DNA of 64,000 nt from Desulfurococcales archaeon (lineage in GTDB: Archaea; Thermoproteota; Thermoprotei_A; Sulfolobales; Desulfurococcaceae): assembly GCA_027022365.1 (NCBI GenBank), contig JALVYU010000030.1, forward strand, positions 29,140-93,139. Direction: 5' to 3'. The stretch's first letter is position 1. Each line of letters opens with the position of its first letter. Positions 25,838-34,557 of this stretch are shown in pieces. The notes under the pieces are model-generated. The model was not told where the DNA came from, ran no database searches, and saw only the letters and a program-made list of their open reading frames with translations. The position numbers and the translations under genes were made by a program.

Positions 25838-27016
25838 ATGAATAAAGCCAGGAAGACCCTAGCGGGAATAGCGATATACACGGCTTTCCGAGGAGTAGCT
25901 TTCTCCTCATTCCAGGTACTCCTACCGCTCTATCTAGTCAGCATAGGCTACAAGGTAGCGGATCTAGGTCCGCTCGCAACCTACGCCACGGTCGCCACTG
26001 CCGTATTTTTACCCTTCATAGGGCATATGGTAGACGCAGGACACCCAGTAACAATAGGCACTCTATCAGGAATAATACTAGCCCTAAGCCTCTTAATCCC
26101 CGGTCTCTCCTCCTCGTATCTTTCATTCATACTCGTCTACATCCTGAACTCATTATCACTAATGATGTGGCAGCCGGCCAGAATATCTGTGGTCGGTAGA
26201 ATCGTACAATCTGGAAGCCTGGGCAGGACATACGCTGTGTTCACGGCTGGCTTCAACATAGCGAGAATAATCACTCCATTCGTAGCCGTCACGATCGCTT
26301 ATGCCATAGGATATAGGAGCACCATGGCCTTAATGTCCATATTCCCGCTTACAGGCGCCCTCATATACTGCCTGACGGCAAGGCAGGTAGAGATCAGGAA
26401 GAGGAAGGTCGAGATCAGAAGCTTGTTTGAAACATACAAGAATGTATACTGGATACTGAAGCAATACCCTTATCTCTCCCTTTTCTCGTTCTTCGATATC
26501 TATGGCTGGCGCCTATGGTTCCCAATGCTCAACGCTTATCTCAAGAAAGCCGTAGGACTGGACGATATGGGTGTGGGCCTCTATAACAGTATATTCTCGG
26601 CATCAATGCTTGCATCCTCGTATCCCTCCGGATACCTGACGGACAGGATAGGGCCGAGGAAAGTACTCGCCCTCAACGAGATGCTAGGCATAGCGACGGC
26701 GCTCCTCCTCGCACAACACACGCCCATACTAGCCTATATCGCATCGATAACAATGGGGATAAGCATAGCTTTCTGGATAAACGGGTACAACACCATAACA
26801 ACACTGCTCATGGGGCCGGAGAAAGCAGGTATTATGAGGAGCAGTATTGATGCTGCGAGAACCATAGTATCAGTACCAGCACCAGCGCTGGGCAGCACGA
26901 TCTATAGTCTAGTCTCTATTTCCGCCCCATTCTACCTAGGCACTGTCTTCATGGGCCTCGCAGCTCTTTCGATCCTGCTCGTAAAAGGCGGTAAGGAGAA
27001 AGATACTCCTAGTTAG
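25838..27016 (+). CDS. MFS transporter
   Basis: Major facilitator carrier, 392 residues, about 12 membrane helices. The loop between helices 8 and 9 reads GYLTDRIGPRKVLALNE, a clear MFS motif A; the N-terminal half has a weaker GHMVDAG equivalent. No substrate can be read from the sequence. Its own promoter probably lies in the 98 bp after cysC. The following SPFH module starts 24 bases downstream and may be co-transcribed. A second MFS gene of similar size lies at 37557. Confidence 0.9.
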   Translation: MNKARKTLAGIAIYTAFRGVAFSSFQVLLPLYLVSIGYKVADLGPLATYATVATAVFLPFIGHMVDAGHPVTIGTLSGIILALSLLIPGLSSSYLSFILVYILNSLSLMMWQPARISVVGRIVQSGSLGRTYAVFTAGFNIARIITPFVAVTIAYAIGYRSTMALMSIFPLTGALIYCLTARQVEIRKRKVEIRSLFETYKNVYWILKQYPYLSLFSFFDIYGWRLWFPMLNAYLKKAVGLDDMGVGLYNSIFSASMLASSYPSGYLTDRIGPRKVLALNEMLGIATALLLAQHTPILAYIASITMGISIAFWINGYNTITTLLMGPEKAGIMRSSIDAARTIVSVPAPALGSTIYSLVSISAPFYLGTVFMGLAALSILLVKGGKEKDTPS

Positions 27017-27039
27017 CACTACTAACAACACTGATTCAC

Positions 27040-27621
27040 ATGTGCCAAGTAAAAATACAAATACCTCAAGAAACCAGTAAAAATACAAGCCCAGGAGATT
27101 CGGGGAAACAGGTTTTGACGAAAAAATCGGCCCTGCTCGAGAAAATCCTAGATAGGATCCCGGGCTTTTCAGGCTATAGGAAGAGGGAGAAAATACGTGA
27201 AGACGACAGGATAATAAGATCATATATTGTCTCAGTCCTCGAAAACACAATACAATATATAGAGGACGCCCAGGCCAGCCTCGTAGACATAAACTATGAC
27301 AAAGCAGTAGCCCTGGACAACCTGCTAAGAAGACTTAGGCTCCTCACCGACAAGATCAGGTGGGCGCCCCACGGGTACCAGCCACACTACTATATCGTGA
27401 AAATAGAGGAAGCAGACCTGGAGAAGCTTAGATCCATAGATGCGGAGATAATTGGTCTCGCCGAACAATTATCCAAGATAGCCTCCAACATAGCGGAGAA
27501 GGCTACGGCCGGCCAGGTTCCCGACCCCAAGGATCTAGTAGGAATGAATGATTTGGCCAAGAAAATACATGGTTTTCTCGAAGAAAGAAACAAGATACTC
27601 ATGGGGCTAGGTGAGAAGTAA
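27040..27621 (+). CDS. Helical protein of the SPFH/zinc-ribbon module
   Basis: Unrecognised 193-residue soluble protein, mostly helical. The first 30 residues are polar and poorly conserved in character, so the true start may be later (TTG 27115). The core begins ILDRIPGFSGYRKREKIRED, a PGF-GY-x-RE pattern I also associate with bacterial proteins next to band-7 genes, then long helices with heptad-like Leu spacing. No membrane segment. The stop overlaps the start of the SPFH gene (TAATG), so the proteins are made together and probably interact. A PspA-like scaffold role is speculation. Confidence 0.7.
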   Translation: MCQVKIQIPQETSKNTSPGDSGKQVLTKKSALLEKILDRIPGFSGYRKREKIREDDRIIRSYIVSVLENTIQYIEDAQASLVDINYDKAVALDNLLRRLRLLTDKIRWAPHGYQPHYYIVKIEEADLEKLRSIDAEIIGLAEQLSKIASNIAEKATAGQVPDPKDLVGMNDLAKKIHGFLEERNKILMGLGEK

Positions 27622-28685
27622 TGGTTATAGACAAGATAGGTAAGGGAATGGGCTGGCTCGCCCGAAAGACGAGCGGCTTCGAGCCAAAAGTGATCGAGTG
27701 GAAGGATGCTTCGCCAGACGATATCGTCTGGAGATACCCCGACGAAGTCATACCGTGGGGTAGCGTCGTAATAGTCAAGGAGTGGGAACGCGCAGTGTTC
27801 TACCGGGACGGGAAAGTATACGGTGTCCTCGGGCCGGGAAGGCATGTCCTAGACACGCAGAACGTGCCGTTCCTGAAGGGCCTAGTCGAAGGCCTCTACG
27901 GGCAGAGCATCTTCCGCGCAATAATCATCTATGTCAATATAACACGTAAGCAGGGGAGGTTCGGCGGACAGAGCCAGACGGTAGAGCTAATACCCGTCAA
28001 GTTCCATGGAAGCTACTATTACAGGGTAGACGACCCCGGCTTGTTCGTCAACAAGGTAGTAGGCCCAGACGATAGGTACACGACCGAGGAGCTCGACGAG
28101 TATATCCGCGGATACTTCCTCACAAGACTCATGGCGTTTCTGAGCCAGTCAAGCGTACGCGACCTCTACATGAAGGCTGCCGAGGCGGGTAAGAGGGCCT
28201 TAATGGCTCTACGACCAGCATTCAGAGAGATAGGCTTGGATCTCGAAGACCTCGTATTCGAGGGACTCGACGTCCCGCCGGAGTACCGTGAGAGGATGTT
28301 CTGGATACTACAAGGAACAGCTGCACAATACCTCGTACAGCAGGAGACCGCCCGGAAGTTCGCCGAGGCAATAAAAGACACGAAGGCCGGCGGAGCAGTA
28401 CTTGGTGCAGGAATGGTCGCGATCCCGTGGGCCCTCCAGCCGCCACCGCCAACAGCTTATCAGCAGCCCCCGGGTCAGCCCCAGCAAGCAGCGCAACAGC
28501 CACCAAGCCCTGCAGCCGGAGCAGGCGGGTATACGCCTAGATGCCCGTACTGCGGTAAAGCTCCTGTCCCTGCGGGCGCGAAGTTCTGTCCATACTGTGG
28601 CCACCAATTGAAATGGTGTCCTAACGGCCACGTTGTCCCCGTGGAGGCCAACTTCTGCCCTATATGTGGCGCTAAGGTGCAGTAG
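27621..28685 (+). CDS. SPFH/band-7 protein with C-terminal zinc ribbons (YdjI-like)
   Basis: A 354-residue protein. Residues about 55-255 form an SPFH domain (VVIVKEWERAVFYRDGKVYG, LGPGRHVLDTQNVPFLKG, the helix RALMALRPAFREIGLDLEDL). A Pro/Gln-rich linker (about 270-300) leads to zinc-ribbon motifs CPYCGKAPVPAGAKFCPYCG and CPNGHVVPVEANFCPICG. This is the 'virion core protein'/YdjI architecture rather than stomatin, which has an N-terminal membrane hairpin. Expected to assemble at the membrane together with the two following zinc-ribbon membrane proteins. Confidence 0.88.
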   Translation: MVIDKIGKGMGWLARKTSGFEPKVIEWKDASPDDIVWRYPDEVIPWGSVVIVKEWERAVFYRDGKVYGVLGPGRHVLDTQNVPFLKGLVEGLYGQSIFRAIIIYVNITRKQGRFGGQSQTVELIPVKFHGSYYYRVDDPGLFVNKVVGPDDRYTTEELDEYIRGYFLTRLMAFLSQSSVRDLYMKAAEAGKRALMALRPAFREIGLDLEDLVFEGLDVPPEYRERMFWILQGTAAQYLVQQETARKFAEAIKDTKAGGAVLGAGMVAIPWALQPPPPTAYQQPPGQPQQAAQQPPSPAAGAGGYTPRCPYCGKAPVPAGAKFCPYCGHQLKWCPNGHVVPVEANFCPICGAKVQ

Positions 28686-28687
28686 TC

Positions 28688-29851
28688 TTGACCGAGGATC
28701 AGTCCCTTGTACAGGCCTTCAGATGTAGCCGTTGCGGGGCACCATTGGATGTAACGCCGGAAACAATCATAGCTGTTTGTAGGTATTGTGGATACCCTAA
28801 CGTGTTAGTGGATAACCTGCCCGAGGAAGAGATTACAAGTATAAGGGTCGTCCCCAGTCTTCCTGAGAAAGAAATACTCGAGAAGGCCATGGAGAGGACG
28901 AGGAGAGATCCCGATCTCAAAGGCATAGCTGATCAGATAAGATGGAGGAAGCCCTACGGAGTATACATGCCCTTCTACACGGTCACAGCAAGCCTCGACC
29001 TAGAATACTGGATGAAGCTAAGGGTAAGATATGTTGAGAACGTTAGACGTGGAAACAGGTGGGAGACAAGGACGTATAGCAGGACAATAGATGTATCTGG
29101 AAAGGTAAGTCTCCACGACGAGAAAATACCCATCCTAGCGAGAAAGGGCGTCCACGGGTTCAGTGTCAAGGCGATGGGGCTCCACTACATCAACAAGAAC
29201 CCAGACACTGTTCCTCTGTCCGGTCTCGACTGGAAGAAATACGGGCTAAACACGCTATCAGCTGAGTTCTCGAGGAGCGATGCCGAAGATATAGCCCTCG
29301 AGATAGGGTTGAACAGGCTGAAAGCCAGGGCTTACGAGGAGGCGGTCTCCAGGGCGAGGGGCTGGAGAGGCAGGGTCGTGAACGTCAAGGTGTTGGCGAG
29401 GCGCTACAACCTAGATATAAAGAAGCTAGAAGTTGAGCCGCTCACACTTGTCCCTTACTGGAGGCTCACCTATGAGTACCGGGGCGGTATATATCGTTAC
29501 TATGTGAGCGGCTGGGACGGCGAAGTAGTGATCGCGGAGGAGCCTGTTCTACCGAAGCACAGGATAGGCTATCTCCTCGCAGGGATAGGTGGGGGAGGAT
29601 TATCATCGCTCGGAGCAGTCATGGCAGCCACTGCTCAGACACATACCACGGCTTTCCTTGGAGCAATATTCTTCGTGGGAGGGGTAATCCTATCCTACAC
29701 GATGGGCCGGAGAATACTGAGCACGGTCAGAGTAGAATCGCCGTACGGAGGCAGTGAGGGGATCGAGGAAGAGGTTGAGAAAGTATTCGAGAAAGCAGAG
29801 AGCCTATTCGACATGGTTACGGGCGCCCCCATCATAGGAGGTGATGTCTAG
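28688..29851 (+). CDS. Zinc-ribbon membrane protein
   Basis: A 387-residue protein. N-terminal zinc ribbon C13-SR-C16...C31-RY-C34, a large beta-rich cytoplasmic or lumenal part (about 60-285), then two adjacent hydrophobic helices (about 295-340) and an acidic coiled tail (EEEVEKVFEKAESLF). The layout recalls bacterial YdjG/YdjH-type proteins that accompany YdjI. TTG start follows AAGGTG. It shares its architecture with the next gene, and the two are probably ancient paralogues. Function unknown; membrane-integrity sensing is inferred from context only. Confidence 0.78.
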   Translation: MTEDQSLVQAFRCSRCGAPLDVTPETIIAVCRYCGYPNVLVDNLPEEEITSIRVVPSLPEKEILEKAMERTRRDPDLKGIADQIRWRKPYGVYMPFYTVTASLDLEYWMKLRVRYVENVRRGNRWETRTYSRTIDVSGKVSLHDEKIPILARKGVHGFSVKAMGLHYINKNPDTVPLSGLDWKKYGLNTLSAEFSRSDAEDIALEIGLNRLKARAYEEAVSRARGWRGRVVNVKVLARRYNLDIKKLEVEPLTLVPYWRLTYEYRGGIYRYYVSGWDGEVVIAEEPVLPKHRIGYLLAGIGGGGLSSLGAVMAATAQTHTTAFLGAIFFVGGVILSYTMGRRILSTVRVESPYGGSEGIEEEVEKVFEKAESLFDMVTGAPIIGGDV

Positions 29852-30780
29852 TGGCTGTCATGATGAGGGAGAAAGAAGGAATGGTCGAGATAAGGTGCCC
29901 ATATTGTGGAGCCGAGTACAGGGTGCCCAGGGGATCAGTTTATGCCACATGCCCCTACTGCGGGACAACCGTGAAGATAAGCGAGCAGAGAGTCGAGGAG
30001 AAACACTATGTGTTCCGCCTAATGATAGACAAGAACAGGGCCTACAAAGACATAGTCGAGTATGCTGAACAACAGTGGAACAGTGTCCGCGGACTGGTTG
30101 AGAAGGCTTCAATGAATAAGGCGGTTCTCCACTATCTCCCACTATATATTATAAGGATAAATATCAGGGTGGAGGCCGAAGAGGGGAGGGAATATAAGAA
30201 GTACGTCTCAGCCCTAGCGATGAAACAACCCCCATTCCCCCTACCACCCGACTACGGGTTCCCCGTGAGGGGTAAGGACACGTTCAAGCCATCAATAATA
30301 AAGAATACGAGATACTATATGCCGGATATACCCCCATCACTGATCGTATCGAGGCTTAAGGCCGAGTACTTGGAAGAGGCCAAGGAGTTTGCCGAAGCGC
30401 TTGGCGGCGCAAATATAGTGGATGAGTCAGGCATGGAGGGCGTAGCACATTACCCGTTCTGGGAGATACACTACAGGTACAAAGACAGGATCTATAGGGG
30501 AGTAATAGACGGGGCAGACGGTACAATAGTGTATCTAGAATACCCGCTGAGCACCACAGGCAGGATAATGACACTATCCGCAGGAACAACGATCCTGCTC
30601 GGATGCACCGGGCTCGGAGCAGGGATAGGTGTCCTGGCAGCTCATCCTCTCCTGGGGGTAGCGGCTGGGCTAATAAGCGGGATCGCCGGAGCCGTGAGAT
30701 TGTTAACAGCTTCATTCTCCATAATAGGCAGATACAGATATAACCCGGCCGAGGAAGGCTACCTAGCCCCTATCCGCTGA
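29851..30780 (+). CDS. Second zinc-ribbon membrane protein
   Basis: A 309-residue relative of the preceding protein: N-terminal ribbon C16-PY-C19...C34-PY-C37, a middle domain with HYLPLYIIRINIRVEAEEGR and FWEIHYRYKDRIYRGVIDG, and two C-terminal hydrophobic helices (about 225-285). GTG 29851 overlaps the previous stop by one base and is preceded by GGAGGTGATG, a very strong ribosome site. Last gene of the four-gene module. No enzyme motif is visible. Confidence 0.78.
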   Translation: MAVMMREKEGMVEIRCPYCGAEYRVPRGSVYATCPYCGTTVKISEQRVEEKHYVFRLMIDKNRAYKDIVEYAEQQWNSVRGLVEKASMNKAVLHYLPLYIIRINIRVEAEEGREYKKYVSALAMKQPPFPLPPDYGFPVRGKDTFKPSIIKNTRYYMPDIPPSLIVSRLKAEYLEEAKEFAEALGGANIVDESGMEGVAHYPFWEIHYRYKDRIYRGVIDGADGTIVYLEYPLSTTGRIMTLSAGTTILLGCTGLGAGIGVLAAHPLLGVAAGLISGIAGAVRLLTASFSIIGRYRYNPAEEGYLAPIR

Positions 30781-30867
30781 CACACGTATAAAAACCTCTC
30801 AGTTACGTGTTTCTTTTATTAATAGGATCATCCAAAGTAATCATCCAGGCAGGAATGGTGAACGGTT

Positions 30868-32232
30868 TTGAAGCCCCGAAAAGCAGTGGTTGTCGGCCTA
30901 GATTGTGCTCCTCCCCGGATCCTATACGATGAGCTACGAGACGAGCTACCGGTTCTCGGCAAGCTTGTGGCCGAGGGCCAAAGATACCTTATGAGGACAT
31001 GTCATCCCCCAATAACTATACCCGCCTGGATGGTCATGGCCACCGGGAAGCTACCCGGCGAGCTCGGAATATATGGTTTCAGGCATAGGAGGCTTGGAAG
31101 CTACGAGGACATGTACATCGCTAACTCCCGGCTGATCCGTGAGGAACCGATATGGAAAGCCCTGGGGAGAAAAGGGCTGAACAGCATAGTCGTGGGAGTA
31201 CCTCCCAGCTACCCGCCCCGCCCGATTAGAGGCTACTTGATAAGCGACTTCATAACACCCGATCCCAGTAAGCCCTATACATGGCCCCCAACGCTGAAGA
31301 GAGAAATAGAGGCGAGATACGGCCCATATATATTCGACGTCCTGTACAGGACGGAGGACAGGGACAGGGTCAAGAAAGAACTCTGGGATATGACGACACA
31401 GCATTTCCGGGTCCTCGAATACTTGGTCACCCGTAAGAAATGGGATTTCTTATGGTTCGTAGAGATAGGCACGGATAGAGTACACCACGCTTTCTGGAAG
31501 TACTGGGATAAACAACACCCCAAGCACGAGCCAGGGAATAAGTACGAGGAAGTCATACCAGAATACTATAAGCTGGTCGATAAACTGTTGGGCCCGCTCC
31601 TCGAGAAAATACCGCGTGATACTCTAGTATTCATAGTGTCGGATCACGGGGCCAAAGCGATGAAGGGAGCATATGCGATAAACCAGTGGTTGATCGAGAA
31701 CGAGTACTTGGTGCTCAAGAAAAAGCCGGAGAAGCCAGGCGAAGACCTCAAGCCCAACACGATAGACTGGGAGAAAACCAGGGTATGGGCATGGGGAGGC
31801 TACTACAGCCGGTTCTTCATAAACATCAGGGGGAGAGAGCCCCGCGGAACAGTTGACCCGGAGGATGTCCCGGGCCTCATAGAGGAGCTGAAGAAAGGCC
31901 TCTCAAAACTAGGTGGGCCAGCGGGCAAGAAATGGGATAATAAAGCATATACCCCAGCAGAAATATATCCGGAGGTAAAGGGTGATCCCCCGGATCTCAT
32001 GGTGTACCTCGACGACCTCTCCTGGAGACCTGTAGGGACGATCGGTTGGCCTAGTCCGTATCTTGAGGAGAACGACAAGGGCCCCGACGACGCAATGCAT
32101 GACTGGATAGGTGTCTTCACCATATATGATCCTGAGGGAACCATTGAGGCTGGCGATAATGGCGTGATAAACATTCATGAAATAAGAGGCGTTATCGAGA
32201 ACATGATCCTGGGAGACAATGCTAGAACCTGA
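30868..32232 (+). CDS. Type I phosphodiesterase / nucleotide pyrophosphatase family protein
   Basis: Alkaline-phosphatase-superfamily hydrolase, 454 residues, cytoplasmic. Metal and nucleophile motifs: VVGLDCAPPRIL at the N-terminus, PPITIPAWMVMATGKLPGELGIYGF with the likely Thr nucleophile, GTDRVHHAFWKYWD, and VSDHGAKAMKGAY. This is the archaeal AP2120/PH-type branch often labelled predicted phosphohydrolase or phosphomutase. Substrate unknown; nucleotide or sugar-lipid phosphodiesters are possible. TTG 30868 follows GGTG. Converges on the HTH gene with an 11-bp overlap. Confidence 0.87.
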   Translation: MKPRKAVVVGLDCAPPRILYDELRDELPVLGKLVAEGQRYLMRTCHPPITIPAWMVMATGKLPGELGIYGFRHRRLGSYEDMYIANSRLIREEPIWKALGRKGLNSIVVGVPPSYPPRPIRGYLISDFITPDPSKPYTWPPTLKREIEARYGPYIFDVLYRTEDRDRVKKELWDMTTQHFRVLEYLVTRKKWDFLWFVEIGTDRVHHAFWKYWDKQHPKHEPGNKYEEVIPEYYKLVDKLLGPLLEKIPRDTLVFIVSDHGAKAMKGAYAINQWLIENEYLVLKKKPEKPGEDLKPNTIDWEKTRVWAWGGYYSRFFINIRGREPRGTVDPEDVPGLIEELKKGLSKLGGPAGKKWDNKAYTPAEIYPEVKGDPPDLMVYLDDLSWRPVGTIGWPSPYLEENDKGPDDAMHDWIGVFTIYDPEGTIEAGDNGVINIHEIRGVIENMILGDNART

Positions 32233-32518
32233 TACCTATGCTTCTCAGAAGCCTCCTAACCCTCCTCAACTCCTCCAATACCTCGGCCCCCTTCGGTGTG
32301 AGATCGTAGAAAACCCTGTCGTCCTCAATGATCTTCTTTACAAGGCCCTGCTCCTCGAGATGCTCCAGCATATTCTTCAGCCTATCATATGGTAGGCGGG
32401 CACCGTACATTATTCTCGTCGGGCTTGTCGGGCCCTCCTCAGCTATAGTGTTAAGTATATCGTAGACTATGCCAGCCTGGCTCCTATACCTGGAGAGAGT
32501 CTTCGTCCTCCTCGTCAT
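32222..32518 (-). CDS. Small winged-helix regulator
   Basis: A 98-residue winged-helix protein of the archaeal DUF4364/'predicted transcriptional regulator' kind. Helices around AGIVYDILNTIAEEG and PTRIMYGARLPYDRLKNMLEHLEEQGLV, then a wing with FYDLTPKGAEVLEELRRVRR. The start overlaps the stop of the membrane protein gene (ATGA), so the pair is coupled, and the promoter of that unit contains a strong inverted repeat (33264-33285) that this protein could bind. Effector unknown. Confidence 0.82.
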   Translation of the reverse strand: MTRRTKTLSRYRSQAGIVYDILNTIAEEGPTSPTRIMYGARLPYDRLKNMLEHLEEQGLVKKIIEDDRVFYDLTPKGAEVLEELRRVRRLLRSIGIRF

Positions 32519-33198
32519 CCCAGCATCACCCTCGCGAGAACTATCAAGAGCGCTATGGGCCTCAGCACCTCGCCCGCAAGGAACAATAGAGGTGTACCAA
32601 CAGATTCTCCGGCAAGCCTTAGTATATGACTTGCCAGGAAGACTATGTAAGGCCCTACACTACCACCGCCTTTTCTCGCCAATATGATAATGCCTATCAA
32701 AAGACCCGCACTAACTAGATCAGAGGCCATGCCGACCATCAGGCCGGGAGCTACTATGAGACCGGGGAGTTTCTCTCCGCTCCCCTGCTCAAACCTGACG
32801 TATTCGCCCGAAAGTCCCAGCAGGATGACAGCGTAGGATATCGGGAAAAATACACTTGCCAACAATACTAGATTCCACGAAACCCCGAACCTGTCGCCTG
32901 GCCATGGACTATGACGCCACCCCCCAAGGTGATGCCACTCCATATGCCTTGGCTCCTCCTGTAGCTGGAGAACAGGATTTACCGGGTAGAGAAGAGCTAT
33001 TAGCGCGGCAGCGAAACCTAGAACCAGAGCTACACACATTACCGCGTAGCCTATTCCTAGCCTGAACAACCCCTTGTCCTTGATCTTCCTGGCAATCCCC
33101 ATTGCTTTAACTGCAATGATTAATGATATTGCAGCACTAATGATCTCTAATAGGGCCAGCATAGTGAAGACAGCGTAGTATCCTATATGTCCGTCCAC
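32515..33198 (-). CDS. Polytopic membrane protein
   Basis: Unrecognised 227-residue protein with about seven hydrophobic segments: residues about 5-28, 45-68, 105-127, 145-165, 170-190 and two at the C-terminus. The loop at 75-100 (EEPRHMEWHHLGGWRHS) is His/Trp-rich and could bind a metal. Starts at GTG 33198; ends in an ATGA overlap with the wHTH gene. The divergent neighbour encodes a Cys/His-rich secreted protein, so a metal-related role is conceivable but unproven. Confidence 0.75.
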   Translation of the reverse strand: MDGHIGYYAVFTMLALLEIISAAISLIIAVKAMGIARKIKDKGLFRLGIGYAVMCVALVLGFAAALIALLYPVNPVLQLQEEPRHMEWHHLGGWRHSPWPGDRFGVSWNLVLLASVFFPISYAVILLGLSGEYVRFEQGSGEKLPGLIVAPGLMVGMASDLVSAGLLIGIIILARKGGGSVGPYIVFLASHILRLAGESVGTPLLFLAGEVLRPIALLIVLARVMLG

Positions 33199-33263
33199 GC
33201 CTCAACACCATTCTCCTTGATCATTATACTTCCTTATCCCTAATTACTATTGGTTTAAACTAG

Positions 33264-33285
33264 ACGATTTGTACATACAAATCGT
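33264..33285. promoter_or_regulatory. Inverted repeat in divergent promoter region
   Basis: Perfect 10-bp arms ACGATTTGTA and TACAAATCGT separated by CA. It sits between the membrane-protein/wHTH unit and the Cys/His-rich secreted protein. GTACA recurs just after it at 33286-33290. A dimeric repressor operator is the likely reading. Confidence 0.6.
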
Positions 33286-33350
33286 GTACACATAGGTTGA
33301 AACCATGTTAAAACCTATTCTAAGGAAGGATATTTGCAGAGGTGAAGGGC

Positions 33351-33860
33351 ATGAAGGCCGTATCAATGCTCGCGGGGATATTGATTGGACTAGCCATAGC
33401 GGGAGTAGCTGTTCCAGTAACCTATGGAGTCATAACACATAGTTGGGCGCAGAACACGGCACACACAATGAACGGGTGTGAAGACTGTGCATCGCATCAC
33501 GAATACATGGCTAAGCACTCCGAGTATGTCCATAGCGGTTGCAACGGCAACTGTGATCGTGATAGAGATCGAGATTACCTAAGGAATGCTACTGTTGTGA
33601 CCGGGACTATAGTATCAGTAGACCCGGATAACGGCACTCTAGTACTAGATACTGGTGACAAGACCATAGACATAATTGTACATGGCAAATGGAGTGACGG
33701 TGAAAACGTATTAAACTATAGTGATCTATTATCCAAGCTAACAACGGGAACAACTGCAAACATAACAATCATTATTACCTGTCACGGAGACATACATGCG
33801 ATCAAGATAATAGTTGATAATCAAGAATACTATATGGTAAGAGGGCATACATACCACTAG
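33351..33860 (+). CDS. Cys/His-rich secreted protein
   Basis: Unrecognised exported protein, 169 residues from ATG 33351. GAGGTGA (33340-33346) makes ATG 33351 the better start, though GTG 33342 is in frame. Signal peptide of about 30 residues (LAGILIGLAIAGVAVPVTYG). The mature N-terminus is Cys/His/Asp-rich: NGCEDCASHHEYMAKHSEYV, then CNGNCDRDRDRD, a plausible metal-binding segment. The C-terminal about 80 residues (VVTGTIVSVDPDNGTLVLDT onward) look like a small beta-barrel of the OB/DUF5666 kind. Periplasmic metal capture is inferred. The strong inverted repeat upstream suggests tight regulation. Confidence 0.72.
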   Translation: MKAVSMLAGILIGLAIAGVAVPVTYGVITHSWAQNTAHTMNGCEDCASHHEYMAKHSEYVHSGCNGNCDRDRDRDYLRNATVVTGTIVSVDPDNGTLVLDTGDKTIDIIVHGKWSDGENVLNYSDLLSKLTTGTTANITIIITCHGDIHAIKIIVDNQEYYMVRGHTYH

Positions 33861-33948
33861 ATATACCTAGGCATTTCCTATATTGTCATGCTTATCAAGA
33901 AACTGTTTTTTACAAGAGAAGCCCAGATACACTACCGGTGCAGCTGTT

Positions 33949-34557
33949 TTGAAGAAGAAATACAAGATCATAGCAATGATCATTGTCGTCGGCGTAATTG
34001 TAGCTGGCATAGCATACTACTATTTATACCTATCAGGGCCTCCCCTAAAGGATCCCCTGGTCTGGAGCCTCGTCAAGAACGCGCCAAACACTATCAAGTT
34101 CTATAGCCCAGCATTCAAGAACGGGGGCTTCATCCCGAACAAGTATTGTGTCGGGGACGAGAACAAGAACCCGCCACTAGTTATTGGGGGGATACCGAAT
34201 AACACCAAGGCCCTCGTCATAGTAATGTATGATCCAGACGCACCACACGGGACATTCTATCACTGGATACTATACGACATACCTCCCACAGTACACAAGA
34301 TACCAGAGGGACTACCGAGATACCCTGTTGTTCCACCATATGGCCTGCAGGGAATCAACAGCTTCGGCCACGTAGGCTACGATGGCCCAGCTCCTCCCCC
34401 TGGGCATCTGCACCACTACTACTTCGTGGTAATGGCGCTGGATCAGCCAATAAACCTTAATGAGGGCGAGCCGGTTGAGAAAGTCCTGGATGCCTGTAAA
34501 GGCCATGTGATAGCTTACGGGTACTTCTACGGAGTATACGAGATCATGGCTGGTTAG
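33949..34557 (+). CDS. Membrane-anchored PEBP (YbhB/YbcL) protein
   Basis: Phosphatidylethanolamine-binding-protein family, 202 residues from TTG 33949. An N-terminal anchor helix (IIAMIIVVGVIVAGIAYYY) is followed by the PEBP fold with CR1 YDPDAPHGTFYHWILYDIP and CR2 DGPAPPPGHLHHYYFVV, the ligand-pocket residues intact. The frame is open 22 codons further up (33883), but that stretch is not family-like and would precede the anchor. Extracytoplasmic; the ligand in archaea is unknown. Converges with the DUF1028 gene (4-bp overlap). Confidence 0.88.
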   Translation: MKKKYKIIAMIIVVGVIVAGIAYYYLYLSGPPLKDPLVWSLVKNAPNTIKFYSPAFKNGGFIPNKYCVGDENKNPPLVIGGIPNNTKALVIVMYDPDAPHGTFYHWILYDIPPTVHKIPEGLPRYPVVPPYGLQGINSFGHVGYDGPAPPPGHLHHYYFVVMALDQPINLNEGEPVEKVLDACKGHVIAYGYFYGVYEIMAG

